Origin: Strigamia acuminata
Lineage: Eukaryota > Arthropoda > Chilopoda > Geophilomorpha > Linotaeniidae
Direction of reading: 5' to 3'
NCBI GenBank assembly: GCA_949358305.1
Contig: OX442314.1
Coordinates: 6,451,087 to 6,515,086, forward strand
Length of the DNA: 64,000 nt
The notes below the pieces were generated by a model, which saw nothing but the letters and a program-made list of their open reading frames with translations, was not told the DNA's origin and made no database searches. The translations under genes were made by a program, and so were the position numbers. How positions within the stretch are numbered: position 1 is the first letter of the stretch; each line of letters starts with the position of its first letter. Shown one piece after another: positions 53,012-61,976 of the stretch.

Positions 53012-54958
53012 GAAAAAGAAACAGAAAAGTTCCAAAAAGAGTACGAACAAGACGTTTCGGACAGGAAGAAAAAGGAAGAAAACCTGAAACGGAAATCAGA
53101 ACCCCCCAGCGGCTCTGATACCGACACAGGAGAAGATGCAACAAAGCCGGCAAAAACGGCGAAAAAGGGGAAATCTCAAAAGAGAGACGAGTCGGTCCCA
53201 AAAACAAAGGACCGTCACCCCTCAAAAAGATCCGAGACGGGAGCAGCCATCGACGCGTTACTCGAAAAGAAAAACGCGAATAAAAACCGGGAACGCCCCG
53301 AAAGCGAGGAAAACAGATGGCATTCTTTTTACGAGAACAACGACGGAGAGGAGCCGCCGCCATCCGGAGGCTCGAAACAGAAGAAGGCTGGCGGGGAGAC
53401 CCCACCGAGAGGGCCGAGGTTTCACCCCCAAGGAGATCCCTCCGAGCCCTCCGATTCGTCGGACGACGACCATCCGAGTCGACCGTCTACAGGGAGGAGT
53501 CGAGAGGGCAGCGACGGGCACCGGTCGAACCGGCCGAATGCCTCGAACCGCTCTTCCCGGAGCTCCAACCCTCGCTCGCAGGAAGGAAACTTTCAGGACT
53601 CATCTGGCCGCCATTACACGATGGCTGAGCTAGGCCGAGCCCTGCTGAACTCTTTCAGAAGAGAAGGGATCGATCTAGGCCATCCAGGCGACGAGCATAA
53701 CCGCGCAGGAGAAAGGGTTAAGCGCAAATATGGCGTACGCAACGAACCAAGCGGTGAAGCCACGGGTAACATCCGCTGGCAGCACTATATTCAAACGCGA
53801 TTTGACGGTTCGTGGAAGGCCGGAGACCGCTTCCTGGACGAAGTGATGCGTATCAAGAAAGCGACAAAAGCCACCGTCGCCGACATGCTAACCCACGGTC
53901 TGGTGGAACTAACCACGGGATCAGCTCGAGAATGGTATCAGGGTCTAAAAAACCCAACCTGGGACGATTTTCTCGTCCGTTTCGATCTCCGATACGGCGA
54001 GACTCCAGACGAGATCAGTAACAAATTACGTGGTCTACGACAAGCCCCAGGAGAAACATTAGCCGACTACGACGCCCGAGCGAAACTACTGTTTGCAAGA
54101 GCGCCGTATGAAATAAACCCCGCTGGTTTTACGATGATCTTTTACGGAGGATTATCGGCCCACTCGCAAAGAATTCTGCTAGACATGCGTGCACCCCGCA
54201 CTGGCGATTACCAAGATGTCAGTAACTATCTTCTAACAAACACGTTAGAAATAGAACAGCGATATTACGCCACTCTGCCCCCGGAAGAAGCTGACGCGCA
54301 CGAGAAACGGTTGCAGACGAGCGCCGAACGTCACAAGACCTCAGAGAAATTAATGAGGCCAAGTGAATATTTGAGCGGCATAATGAGTCTCACCGAGGCG
54401 TCCTCCGGACGGATGCTGACGTCTAAAGCAGGCAATACTCTTCCAGCCAACCCGATAGCTGCCCCAAAGACAGCACCGGCAGCGACGGCGATGCAGGTGA
54501 CCTCGACGGACTCCACCCAGGTGGAGAAAGTCGAAGAAACAACACCTCTCGCCACGACTAAAGAAGAGGAGCCAGCGTCGAGCGACAAGGAAGCCCTAAA
54601 TGAGCACCTCGAAAACTTATCAACGGGATGCGACGATCAAGGTCCCTATTTGCACCACGCGCACCGAGCCCTAGCGATCGCACAATTCAGAGCGCACGTG
54701 CAGGCAACAAAAGCGAGAGGGGCATTGGGAGGAAAAAGACGATTCCCGACGCCCTTCGTCCCGAAAAAACCGGGATTCACTCCCACAGGGAATAAAAGTA
54801 ACATCAAATGTTATAGCTGCGGAGAATACGGTCACTATTCAGACAAATGCGAAAAAACCGTCAAAGAAAAAGACATCATGCAAAGCATGATGAAAATGAT
54901 GATGGAGTTAAATACTAATCTGGCAAAAAACTCCCAAGCGCAGGCGTCGCCGAAATAA
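53012..54958 (+). CDS. Element D gag, capsid and zinc knuckle part
   Basis: Same frame as the N-terminal part. A basic, low-complexity linker precedes the retrotransposon gag domain (IRWQHYIQTRFDGSWKAGDR; LTTGSAREWYQGLKNPTWDD). The CCHC knuckle is CYSCGEYGHYSDKC. An internal ATG at 53621 could start a separate protein if the TAG is not read through. Confidence 0.85.
   Translation, partial: EKETEKFQKEYEQDVSDRKKKEENLKRKSEPPSGSDTDTGEDATKPAKTAKKGKSQKRDESVPKTKDRHPSKRSETGAAIDALLEKKNANKNRERPESEENRWHSFYENNDGEEPPPSGGSKQKKAGGETPPRGPRFHPQGDPSEPSDSSDDDHPSRPSTGRSREGSDGHRSNRPNASNRSSRSSNPRSQEGNFQDSSGRHYTMAELGRALLNSFRREGIDLGHPGDEHNRAGERVKRKYGVRNEPSGEATGNIRWQHYIQTRFDGSWKAGDRFLDEVMRIKKATKATVADMLTHGLVELTTGSAREWYQGLKNPTWDDFLVRFDLRYGETPDEISNKLRGLRQAPGETLADYDARAKLLFARAPYEINPAGFTMIFYGGLSAHSQRILLDMRAPRTGDYQDVSNYLLTNTLEIEQRYYATLPPEEADAHEKRLQTSAERHKTSEKLMRPSEYLSGIMSLTEASSGRMLTSKAGNTLPANPIAAPKTAPAATAMQVTSTDSTQVEKVEETTPLATTKEEEPASSDKEALNEHLENLSTGCDDQGPYLHHAHRALAIAQFRAHVQATKARGALGGKRRFPTPFVPKKPGFTPTGNKSNIKCYSCGEYGHYSDKCEKTVKEKDIMQSMMKMMMELNTNLAKNSQAQASPK
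54925..54931 (+). promoter_or_regulatory. Element D -1 frameshift heptamer A_AAA_AAC with stem
   Basis: Gag codons GCA-AAA-AAC. After a 6-nt spacer, GCGCAGGCG (54938-54946) pairs with CGTCTGCGC (54969-54977): nine pairs, one of them G-U. The pol frame is open from 54919 onward. Confidence 0.85.
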
Positions 54959-57900
54959 ATTCAGCTTCGTCTGCGCCAGCCGCGGAAATTAAAAAGAAGA
55001 AATATCACACTGGACCCGCAGGTCATGCCCTGGCAGAAGCACAGATCAAAGATCGCATACAGACCGTTCCGAAGAAGGAAGAAAAAGTGACGTTGACGGG
55101 TATGCAAGTGAAAACGAAATCGGACGTCGACATGGATTGGACGGACCTACCGTTCAATCTGGAGGTCGAGCCGCAAAAACTACGCGTATTTCACTGCCAC
55201 GTCACGAAAGCACATTGCGAAACTCTGTGTATGCTACCAGTGGAAATAGAGAATCAGAAACTGTTTGGTCTGCTAGACTCGGGAGCGGACCGCTCATTCA
55301 TATCCGAAGACATAGTGAAGGATTTGGATATCGAAAAAAAAATGGCACAAGTAAACGCGAACGTAGAACTACTCACCGCCAACGGTTACGTCAAGCCAAA
55401 AGGCGTAGTTCGCGTCACTATCGACTGGAAGGGGGGAAACCTGTCCCACCCCTTCATAGTCTTGCCATCCAACGACAAAGTATTCCTCCTCGGGATGGAT
55501 ATCATGGCAAAACTGAAAATTCAGCCGAACCCGATAACCCGTTCATGGAACTGGATAAGTCCCGAGGGAGAACGGCCCGTCCCCGTAGTTCCCCAAAAAT
55601 TACTGGACGAAGCCAAGGACAAAGAGGAATACGGACGAGGATTGCAAAAATTCGTCCAAGATTACGATTTCGCAGCCTTCACTCTGGAATTGCAGAGGAG
55701 TAACGTCGTGGAAACATTAGTCGAGGAAGCAGCACTGCGTGTTAACGAGGCATCGCTACTGAGGCGAGTGCTTCGAAAACATGAAAGAATTCTGACCAAG
55801 ACACCTGGTCGAACAACTGAAGCAGTGCACGAAATAGTCTTGACCACGGACAAGCCGATTAGAGTGCCTTACAAGGGGATGAACCCCCAAAAAAGGGACA
55901 TTGTGACGCAAATGTGCCAAGACATGCTCGACAAGGGCATAGTAACGCAAGCCCTGGGCAAATACGCCATGCGGATCGCCCTGGTAATGCGTCCAGGCTC
56001 GGAACCTCGACTATGCATTGATTATCGCCCCCTGAACGCGATAACAGTTATAGACCCGATTCAGATGCCGTCTATAGACTCGATTCTCCGGGAGCTGAGC
56101 CCATTCAAGTGGGTAACCACCATGGACCTGTCAAAGGGGTATTGGCAAGTGGAGCTCAAACCCGAAGACAAACTGAAAACGGCTTTCTACTCCCCGATAG
56201 GAAGATTAATGTTCAACGTGATGCCGTTCGGGCTTGTAAACGCCCCGAGCACGTTCCAGAAATTGATCGAAAGCGTGTTGGGAGATATGCTTCACGACTT
56301 CGTGTGGGCGTATCTCGACGACATCATAATAACGTCGGACACATTCGAAGAGCATATAGACCACATCGATAGAGTGGTCTCTCGCCTAGCCAAGGCGGGA
56401 CTCCACATCCATCCAGGGAAGAGCAAGTTTTGCAGAAAAGAGCTTGCCTTCCTAGGATATCGAATAGGAGTCGAGGGAATCGCGATTGACCCCGAAAAGG
56501 TCAAAGCAATAAACGGATTCCCCGCCCCCGAAGATATAAAAGGTGTCCAGAGATTTATGGGCATGGTCAATTTCTTCGGCCGACTACTTGCTGGTCTGGC
56601 TGAGGTGGCCGCGCCTATAACGGATCTCTTACGAACGTATAAAGAATTTGAGTGGACGGTCCAGTGCGAGGCCGCATTTAGCACCATCAAGCAAATGCTG
56701 GCTGACGTCGAAAAGATGCCATTGCCGGACCTAAACCGACCGTTCGTGTTGCACACCGACGCGAGTCAAATCGGACTGGGTGCAGCCCTTCTGCAGACCC
56801 ACGTGTACAACGGAACCCCGCAAGAAGTACCCTGCATGTTTATAAGCAGAAAAATACAGGGCGCGGAGAAAAATTACACGGCAACGGAACTGGAGTGCCT
56901 AGCAGTAATTTGGGCAGTTCGGAAATTTCGCGATTATCTGGAGTACACGAACTTCGAGGTTCAGACCGATCACCAGGCACTAAGCTGGTTGATGAAACTC
57001 AAAGAACTTTCAGGCCGACTCGCGCGATGGCAACTGGAGTTAATGGCGTGCGACATAACAATTACGTACCGCCCCGGGAAGTACAATCATGTGGCCGACG
57101 CCCTCTCGAGAGCCCCCGCGTCCGACCCCCAAGGTCCAGACGACGACGGCGAGGACGACACCCATCTCTTGTACTGCCCAACTCCACGGAGAATATGGCA
57201 CTTGCGGAAAGCGAACGAGCTACCAGTGATGGAGCCCGAAGATAGAACGTTTTGTGGTTTTTGGACCCGAACGTACCAGCCAGCTGGGACGAGCGATGCA
57301 ACATCCGAAATTCAACCTCCGCCCCCCGGAGAGACCCACAAAGCACTACTACGCGCCTTCACAACAAAAATTGAAGAAAAGACGCAATACGCTCCACCCA
57401 CGAGACGTGAGTTCGTCGAACACCAGGCAGCCGACACAAAATGTCAAATTATAACGCAATATTTGCTAAACGGCGAATTTCCGGAAGGGATGACAAACCC
57501 ACACCGCCGGAAACAGTTCGTCAAAGAAGCAACAAGCTACCTCATAGATGATGAACTCCTGGTAAAATACCACCCGACGTTTCAAGATGACCTCAGCGGA
57601 GCGGGAAACTCGGTGAAAGTGGTCGTACCGGCATCGCTGCACACCCGACTGTTGTGGCTGATGCACGGACACCCGCTCGCCAGCCATTCCGGCGTGGCGA
57701 GGACCCTTTATCGAGTAAAACAACTTTTCTTCTGGCCGGGCGCGCGGCAAAAGATAACGAAATTTATCCGACACTGCCCCCGGTGCCAAGCGTGCAGACC
57801 GCGAGATAAAGTGGCCAGAAACGCCATGTCTCTCGGACCCTACGCACCGTTTGACTGCTTAAGCATAGACTTGATGGGCCCCAAGCCCACAACGGGAAAC

Positions 57901-59061
57901 AGGAACATGTATATTCTCGTAATTATGGACGTGGCCACCCGATGGCCGGAGCTGTACGCCCTCGTGAAGCCCTCGGCTGAAAACATAGTCGAGTGCCTTT
58001 ACGACGTGGCAATGCGATTTGGGTTTTCCAGAAAACTCATTTCGGATAACGGCCCCCAATTCCGATCAAGAATATATAAGGACTTCTGTAGAAAATTTAG
58101 AATGGATGCATCGAACACCTCCACGTATAATCCTCAGACAAATCCAGTCGAGAGATTAAATAAAGACATAAAATATGCGCTGACAGTATTCACCGATATT
58201 CACAATCGATGGGACGAATACCTGCGAGAAATCGCTTTCAGCATTCGCTCAACCGTGTCAAGAACACGCGAATTCTCACCGGCGTACCTCAACTTCGCCC
58301 GCGAATTAAGGATGCCATGGGACCCACGCGTTGCCGAAGCTGTTAACGTATTAGACCCATCGAGCCCACATGAGTACGTGTGCCGGTTGGAACAGACTAT
58401 ATCCGACACATACCAGCATATGATGGCGCATATTTTCAACATGAGAGAGAGAATCGCAGATAAAGAAGGCGATCTCGCTTTCGCGAACTTTAAAGTGAAT
58501 GATCTAGTGTGGAAGGAGGCACACACGTTGTCCAATGCAGCGAGGGGCATCGCCGCGGGTTTAGCCGACAAGAGGGACGGTCCCTATGTAATTGTGGCCG
58601 AACACGGCGGCAACGCATACCAACTGCGCCGCTTAGAGGACAACAAAAATTTTCAGTCGATACATGGCCGAGATTTAAGGCCATATCTGCCAGAGTTTCC
58701 CCAAGAAATCTGGCTGGAAGGTCAGACACACAGCGGCCAAGGGGGCACCGTGGTCGACACGTTCCAAAAACCAAATGAAGCTGAAAATGTAGCGGAGAGC
58801 GAGGATGAATTTTTCGACGCCGAATCCCCAGCCGACGAGGCTCCAGCTCAGCCGGAGCAAGCAATTTCGGAGAGGGAGGAAGCAGAAGAATGTACTTCTG
58901 AAATGGAAAATAAAAAAATTAATAATGAGAAAAATGCCAACACATCGGAGATGAACGAGCAAGTAGAGTCACGATCTACCAGCATGTCGAAAATCAACCT
59001 TCGACCACGACGAAGCAATAATCCGTTCATTCGGGACGGCAAAGTCGTGGGGAAGAACTAA
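54931..59061 (+). CDS. Element D pol: protease, reverse transcriptase, RNase H, integrase
   Basis: 1377 codons from the slip site, unbroken; the first in-frame initiator-like codon is at 55087. Counting from there: protease DSGADRSF (about 64); RT with LCIDYRPLNAIT, MPFGLVNAP and YLDD (about 408); RNase H TDASQIGLG, TELECLAVIWAV and TDHQALSWL (557-630); integrase zinc finger HGHPLASH...CPRCQACRP (about 859-905). The core D-D-E lies in SIDLMGPKP, ISDNGPQF and NPVERLNKD (about 927, 986, 1022), followed by a GPY/F module (KRDGPYVIV). All catalytic residues are present, so this is the most intact Gypsy pol in the window. Confidence 0.95.
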   Translation, partial: LPSAGVAEINSASSAPAAEIKKKKYHTGPAGHALAEAQIKDRIQTVPKKEEKVTLTGMQVKTKSDVDMDWTDLPFNLEVEPQKLRVFHCHVTKAHCETLCMLPVEIENQKLFGLLDSGADRSFISEDIVKDLDIEKKMAQVNANVELLTANGYVKPKGVVRVTIDWKGGNLSHPFIVLPSNDKVFLLGMDIMAKLKIQPNPITRSWNWISPEGERPVPVVPQKLLDEAKDKEEYGRGLQKFVQDYDFAAFTLELQRSNVVETLVEEAALRVNEASLLRRVLRKHERILTKTPGRTTEAVHEIVLTTDKPIRVPYKGMNPQKRDIVTQMCQDMLDKGIVTQALGKYAMRIALVMRPGSEPRLCIDYRPLNAITVIDPIQMPSIDSILRELSPFKWVTTMDLSKGYWQVELKPEDKLKTAFYSPIGRLMFNVMPFGLVNAPSTFQKLIESVLGDMLHDFVWAYLDDIIITSDTFEEHIDHIDRVVSRLAKAGLHIHPGKSKFCRKELAFLGYRIGVEGIAIDPEKVKAINGFPAPEDIKGVQRFMGMVNFFGRLLAGLAEVAAPITDLLRTYKEFEWTVQCEAAFSTIKQMLADVEKMPLPDLNRPFVLHTDASQIGLGAALLQTHVYNGTPQEVPCMFISRKIQGAEKNYTATELECLAVIWAVRKFRDYLEYTNFEVQTDHQALSWLMKLKELSGRLARWQLELMACDITITYRPGKYNHVADALSRAPASDPQGPDDDGEDDTHLLYCPTPRRIWHLRKANELPVMEPEDRTFCGFWTRTYQPAGTSDATSEIQPPPPGETHKALLRAFTTKIEEKTQYAPPTRREFVEHQAADTKCQIITQYLLNGEFPEGMTNPHRRKQFVKEATSYLIDDELLVKYHPTFQDDLSGAGNSVKVVVPASLHTRLLWLMHGHPLASHSGVARTLYRVKQLFFWPGARQKITKFIRHCPRCQACRPRDKVARNAMSLGPYAPFDCLSIDLMGPKPTTGNRNMYILVIMDVATRWPELYALVKPSAENIVECLYDVAMRFGFSRKLISDNGPQFRSRIYKDFCRKFRMDASNTSTYNPQTNPVERLNKDIKYALTVFTDIHNRWDEYLREIAFSIRSTVSRTREFSPAYLNFARELRMPWDPRVAEAVNVLDPSSPHEYVCRLEQTISDTYQHMMAHIFNMRERIADKEGDLAFANFKVNDLVWKEAHTLSNAARGIAAGLADKRDGPYVIVAEHGGNAYQLRRLEDNKNFQSIHGRDLRPYLPEFPQEIWLEGQTHSGQGGTVVDTFQKPNEAENVAESEDEFFDAESPADEAPAQPEQAISEREEAEECTSEMENKKINNEKNANTSEMNEQVESRSTSMSKINLRPRRSNNPFIRDGKVVGKN

Positions 59062-59439
59062 AAATAAAAAGAAAATGTGATAACATGGAGCGGAGGCCTT
59101 GTAAAATAAAAAGATTTACTTACGAGAGCCGCTGCACATGTTGAGACGCGAAAATTTGGCTAAGTCCAAACTTCGCAACGAATTGTCGCAGTCACCACTA
59201 ACAGACGAGAAGTTATAACGTATTGGGCGACCACGTGACAATGAAACCACGCGGTCGACCCCGTAGCGTCATTGCCAGCACGGCGGATCTCGCAAAGCAC
59301 GAGACGCGTTCGAGACCCACAATTCTCAGCGTCGATAGGCCTAGTTTCCGACTGTTTTTAACAGGAAGAGACGTGTCTTTCGCTTCTCCCCCAGAGAAAG
59401 CCGAAAAACCTCTCAAAACCTTCAATTTTGTGATTTAAA
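59062..59439 (+). other. Element D spacer before third ORF, with splice acceptor
   Basis: Untranslated stretch ending in TTCTCCCCCAG (AG at 59393-59394), 46 nt before the next ATG. Confidence 0.5.
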
Positions 59440-59556
59440 ATGGCCGATCGACGAAACCCACGATTAGAGCCGAGCGCATCGTCGAGAGACGAGAGCGACG
59501 GCCTAATCGTGAACGCTGAAGATGATGAGAATTGGGACGAACAACCGCCGTTGCTG
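59440..59556 (+). CDS. Element D third ORF, first exon
   Basis: 39 codons, acidic (MADRRNPRLEPSASS..., NAEDDENWDE), ending CTG|GTAAAT. Layout matches the C element: acceptor, short first coding exon, donor. The phase of the next segment does not fit simply, so decay or a missed exon is possible. Confidence 0.5.
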
Positions 59557-59675
59557 GTAAATTAATGTGATTTCCCCAGAGAAATCACATAGTTCTTTGA
59601 ATCTGTTGCATCCAACCCAAATTGGAGCGTGACTTGTGACTGATATATTTCTTTCTGTTTTATTGTTGATTTAAG

Positions 59676-59793
59676 GCTGGCTAAAAACCCGAGAGTGGAC
59701 CCAGATTCACCTCGGAGTCAAGGCCGCCAAAAAACCAGAACAAAGGAAGTGTTCGCGGAATGGCGTCGTGGCAAACCAAAACCAAAACTAAAG
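59676..59793 (+). CDS. Element D third ORF, second exon (tentative)
   Basis: Between TTGATTTAAG and AAG|GTTTTC, one frame is open and basic (KTRTKEVFAEWRRGKPKPK) and ends in phase 0, as the next exon requires. Its 5' phase does not match the first exon. Confidence 0.4.
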
Positions 59794-60114
59794 GTTTTCT
59801 TTCTTTTAAAATTAAACATCGTAATAAATTAAAATACGATTAGAGTTAAAATAAAAAGTTTAACGTAAAATTAAGAATTTAACGATCGGTTTTGCCTGCG
59901 ACCCCTTCCTGAAGCGGACTACCTGAGTTCAAAAAGTAGTGTTGGATCAGCGCTACGACGGCGGAGATCATCGCAGAACTGCGAAACAAGAAAATAAGAC
60001 CGACGGCCGCAGCAAAAGAAAGGAGTTGCTGCCACCGTCGATCTTGAGCATATTTCTGATCCCCATCGTTAACTGGGATTTATTATATTAATCTTGTGAT
60101 CTAAAATTATTCAG

Positions 60115-60513
60115 GTCGACCCGCTAGAATCGTGGGACGCCCTGCCTTCGACGGTGTCAACCGCCAACAACATCTTTCGTGGAGCCCTGCCGATTTACCT
60201 GCGGCAGGCCTATCCTGCGGAGACCAGCGCCTGGAAAATCCGATTGATGTATTCCAGGACCCTCGAGGAAAAATTCGAGCGATCGAAGACGCTGGTCGAG
60301 TGCATGACGAAGGAGATGAGGGAGCGAGTGGGGCCGCGGATCCCACCTGATGCGGATCCGCCGAGCCCCGTTTACTCCGAGTATCTGGAAGAGGCTTACC
60401 CAGGCACGGTGGCCGAGCTGCACACCTCCCACAGGTGGCGCGAGGCCCCGACCATGGCAGCCCGCCAGAGAATAGTGGACGACGAGATCGAACGCTTAAA
60501 GTGTTGGTTTTAG
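60115..60513 (+). CDS. Element D third ORF, last exon
   Basis: 132 codons after acceptor TTATTCAG, beginning VDPLESWDALPS and ending LKCWF. It has helical, charged segments (YSRTLEEKFERSKTLVECM) and no membrane segment. It resembles no protein I know. Confidence 0.6.
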   Translation, partial: VDPLESWDALPSTVSTANNIFRGALPIYLRQAYPAETSAWKIRLMYSRTLEEKFERSKTLVECMTKEMRERVGPRIPPDADPPSPVYSEYLEEAYPGTVAELHTSHRWREAPTMAARQRIVDDEIERLKCWF

Positions 60514-61976
60514 ACACCAAACTGAATATCGATGTGATATAGAATCACATTTTGTCTTGTATTTATTATTTATTCGTATATCTTTTTAGAATTCGATATG
60601 TTTTATTTATCTGTTATTTTATATAACAAGTTCAATGTTATTCGTATGCCAAATGGTTTATTCTAGATATTTATCTCATGTTTGTGCATGTAACACCATG
60701 CAGCATCTAGTTATCACGTTTAATTCCCATGTTTACATTTATGTATTTCAACTTACCGACACAAGGTGTCACTATGTATGTTTTCATTCGTTCAACATGG
60801 CGCCCACCTCGAGAAAGAGCTGTCCCGCCATTTTTCACTATATTGGAATCTTTTGTTAAGTATATTATGATTAAATCTTCTTTTATGTTTTTAACAAGTG
60901 TTTAGCTTTGTTTATCTCGGCCTATGAGCGCATTCTGCGCGGCCATTTATTGTGTATCACGCCAAACGTCGTCGACACGTTCGCGCGTTTGGTGCAACGC
61001 CATTTTCGCTTCCACTATTCGGTTCACACCGAATTTGCGCCGCTCTCCTCTGCTACAATTGGTAGCAGAGGATGGTTGCATCCTCTGCATAATTTTCTGT
61101 TTAATTATCGCCGAAAATTTCGCGAATTTCGCGAATTTCGCGACGATTTAATTGTATTTTCAGATTTCCGAAGTTTTCCGGCCAAATTCGTTTCGAGAAC
61201 GTCCCGAGACGTACTGCCGACGTTTATAGACGACCAGGGTTGTCTATTTCATCGTTTTTCCTGCCTAATATCGTCCGAAATTCCGCGGTCTCGCGAATTT
61301 CGAGGCGAATTCTTTTTTTTTCCAGATTTCGCGTCGATTTGTTTCGACAACGTCCCGACGACGATTTATTCCTCGAAACGAGACGATTCTCGCTGTGTTA
61401 CACCCCGGTGTGTACACAGTATCGCCGAACTCATTTACACGGCGATTTTTCGACGATTTTTGCGTATTTTCGTGAAGAGCCTCGATTTATTCGAGAAGAA
61501 TTTGGATTTTCGAATCCAAATTGCGTTTTTCAAACGGGTTTTTCGAGAAAACCCGCTCGTGCCTTTATCACGAGCTCGCGTGACGTTACGCGAGAGATTC
61601 ATCAACCTTTTCGCCTTCCCTGTCGTGAAACTCTGTTAATTATTAAGATAGTTTTAAGATTTTTGGAGAGGGTCCCTATTAGATTCGCAACAGCTCTTCG
61701 GACATTCCGTCCACCGCTGTTGTTGTATTCCAAAGCAAGGCTGAGCCCTGCGCCACCTAGCATTCCCGCGGCCCCAGGTGGTCACAAAGGACGCTAGGGG
61801 GACACTTGCTTTGGGTTATCAACTGATTATAGCATCAGTTCCCCTTTGTCGGATATCCGCTTTGACAGTGCTTCGTTTCGTGTCGCCGAGAGCTTCATTG
61901 TGTACAGTGCTTCGACATCGCCGTCGCCATTCTCTGAGCCTTTGTGTTTTGGGCGGTGAGCTGAGTTTACTCCATC
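60514..61976 (+). other. End of D remnant and LTR/leader of a copia element
   Basis: Positions 60514-60860 are AT-rich and without a gene. From about 60860 to the copia start codon the sequence is CG-rich in TTCGCG motifs, as in an LTR plus leader. It holds two overlapping hairpins at 61046-61088. I cannot fix the LTR borders: only one LTR lies in the window. The 243-codon frame at 60908-61639 is probably chance. Confidence 0.4.

Noticed and set aside
51744-53405. Long antisense ORFs opposite element D gag
   Set aside because: Shadows of the low-stop, R/E/K-rich gag sequence.
60908-61639. 243-codon ORF upstream of the copia start
   Set aside because: Composition comes from TTCGCGAATTTCGCG runs, no recognisable domain, and it lies in the probable LTR/leader.
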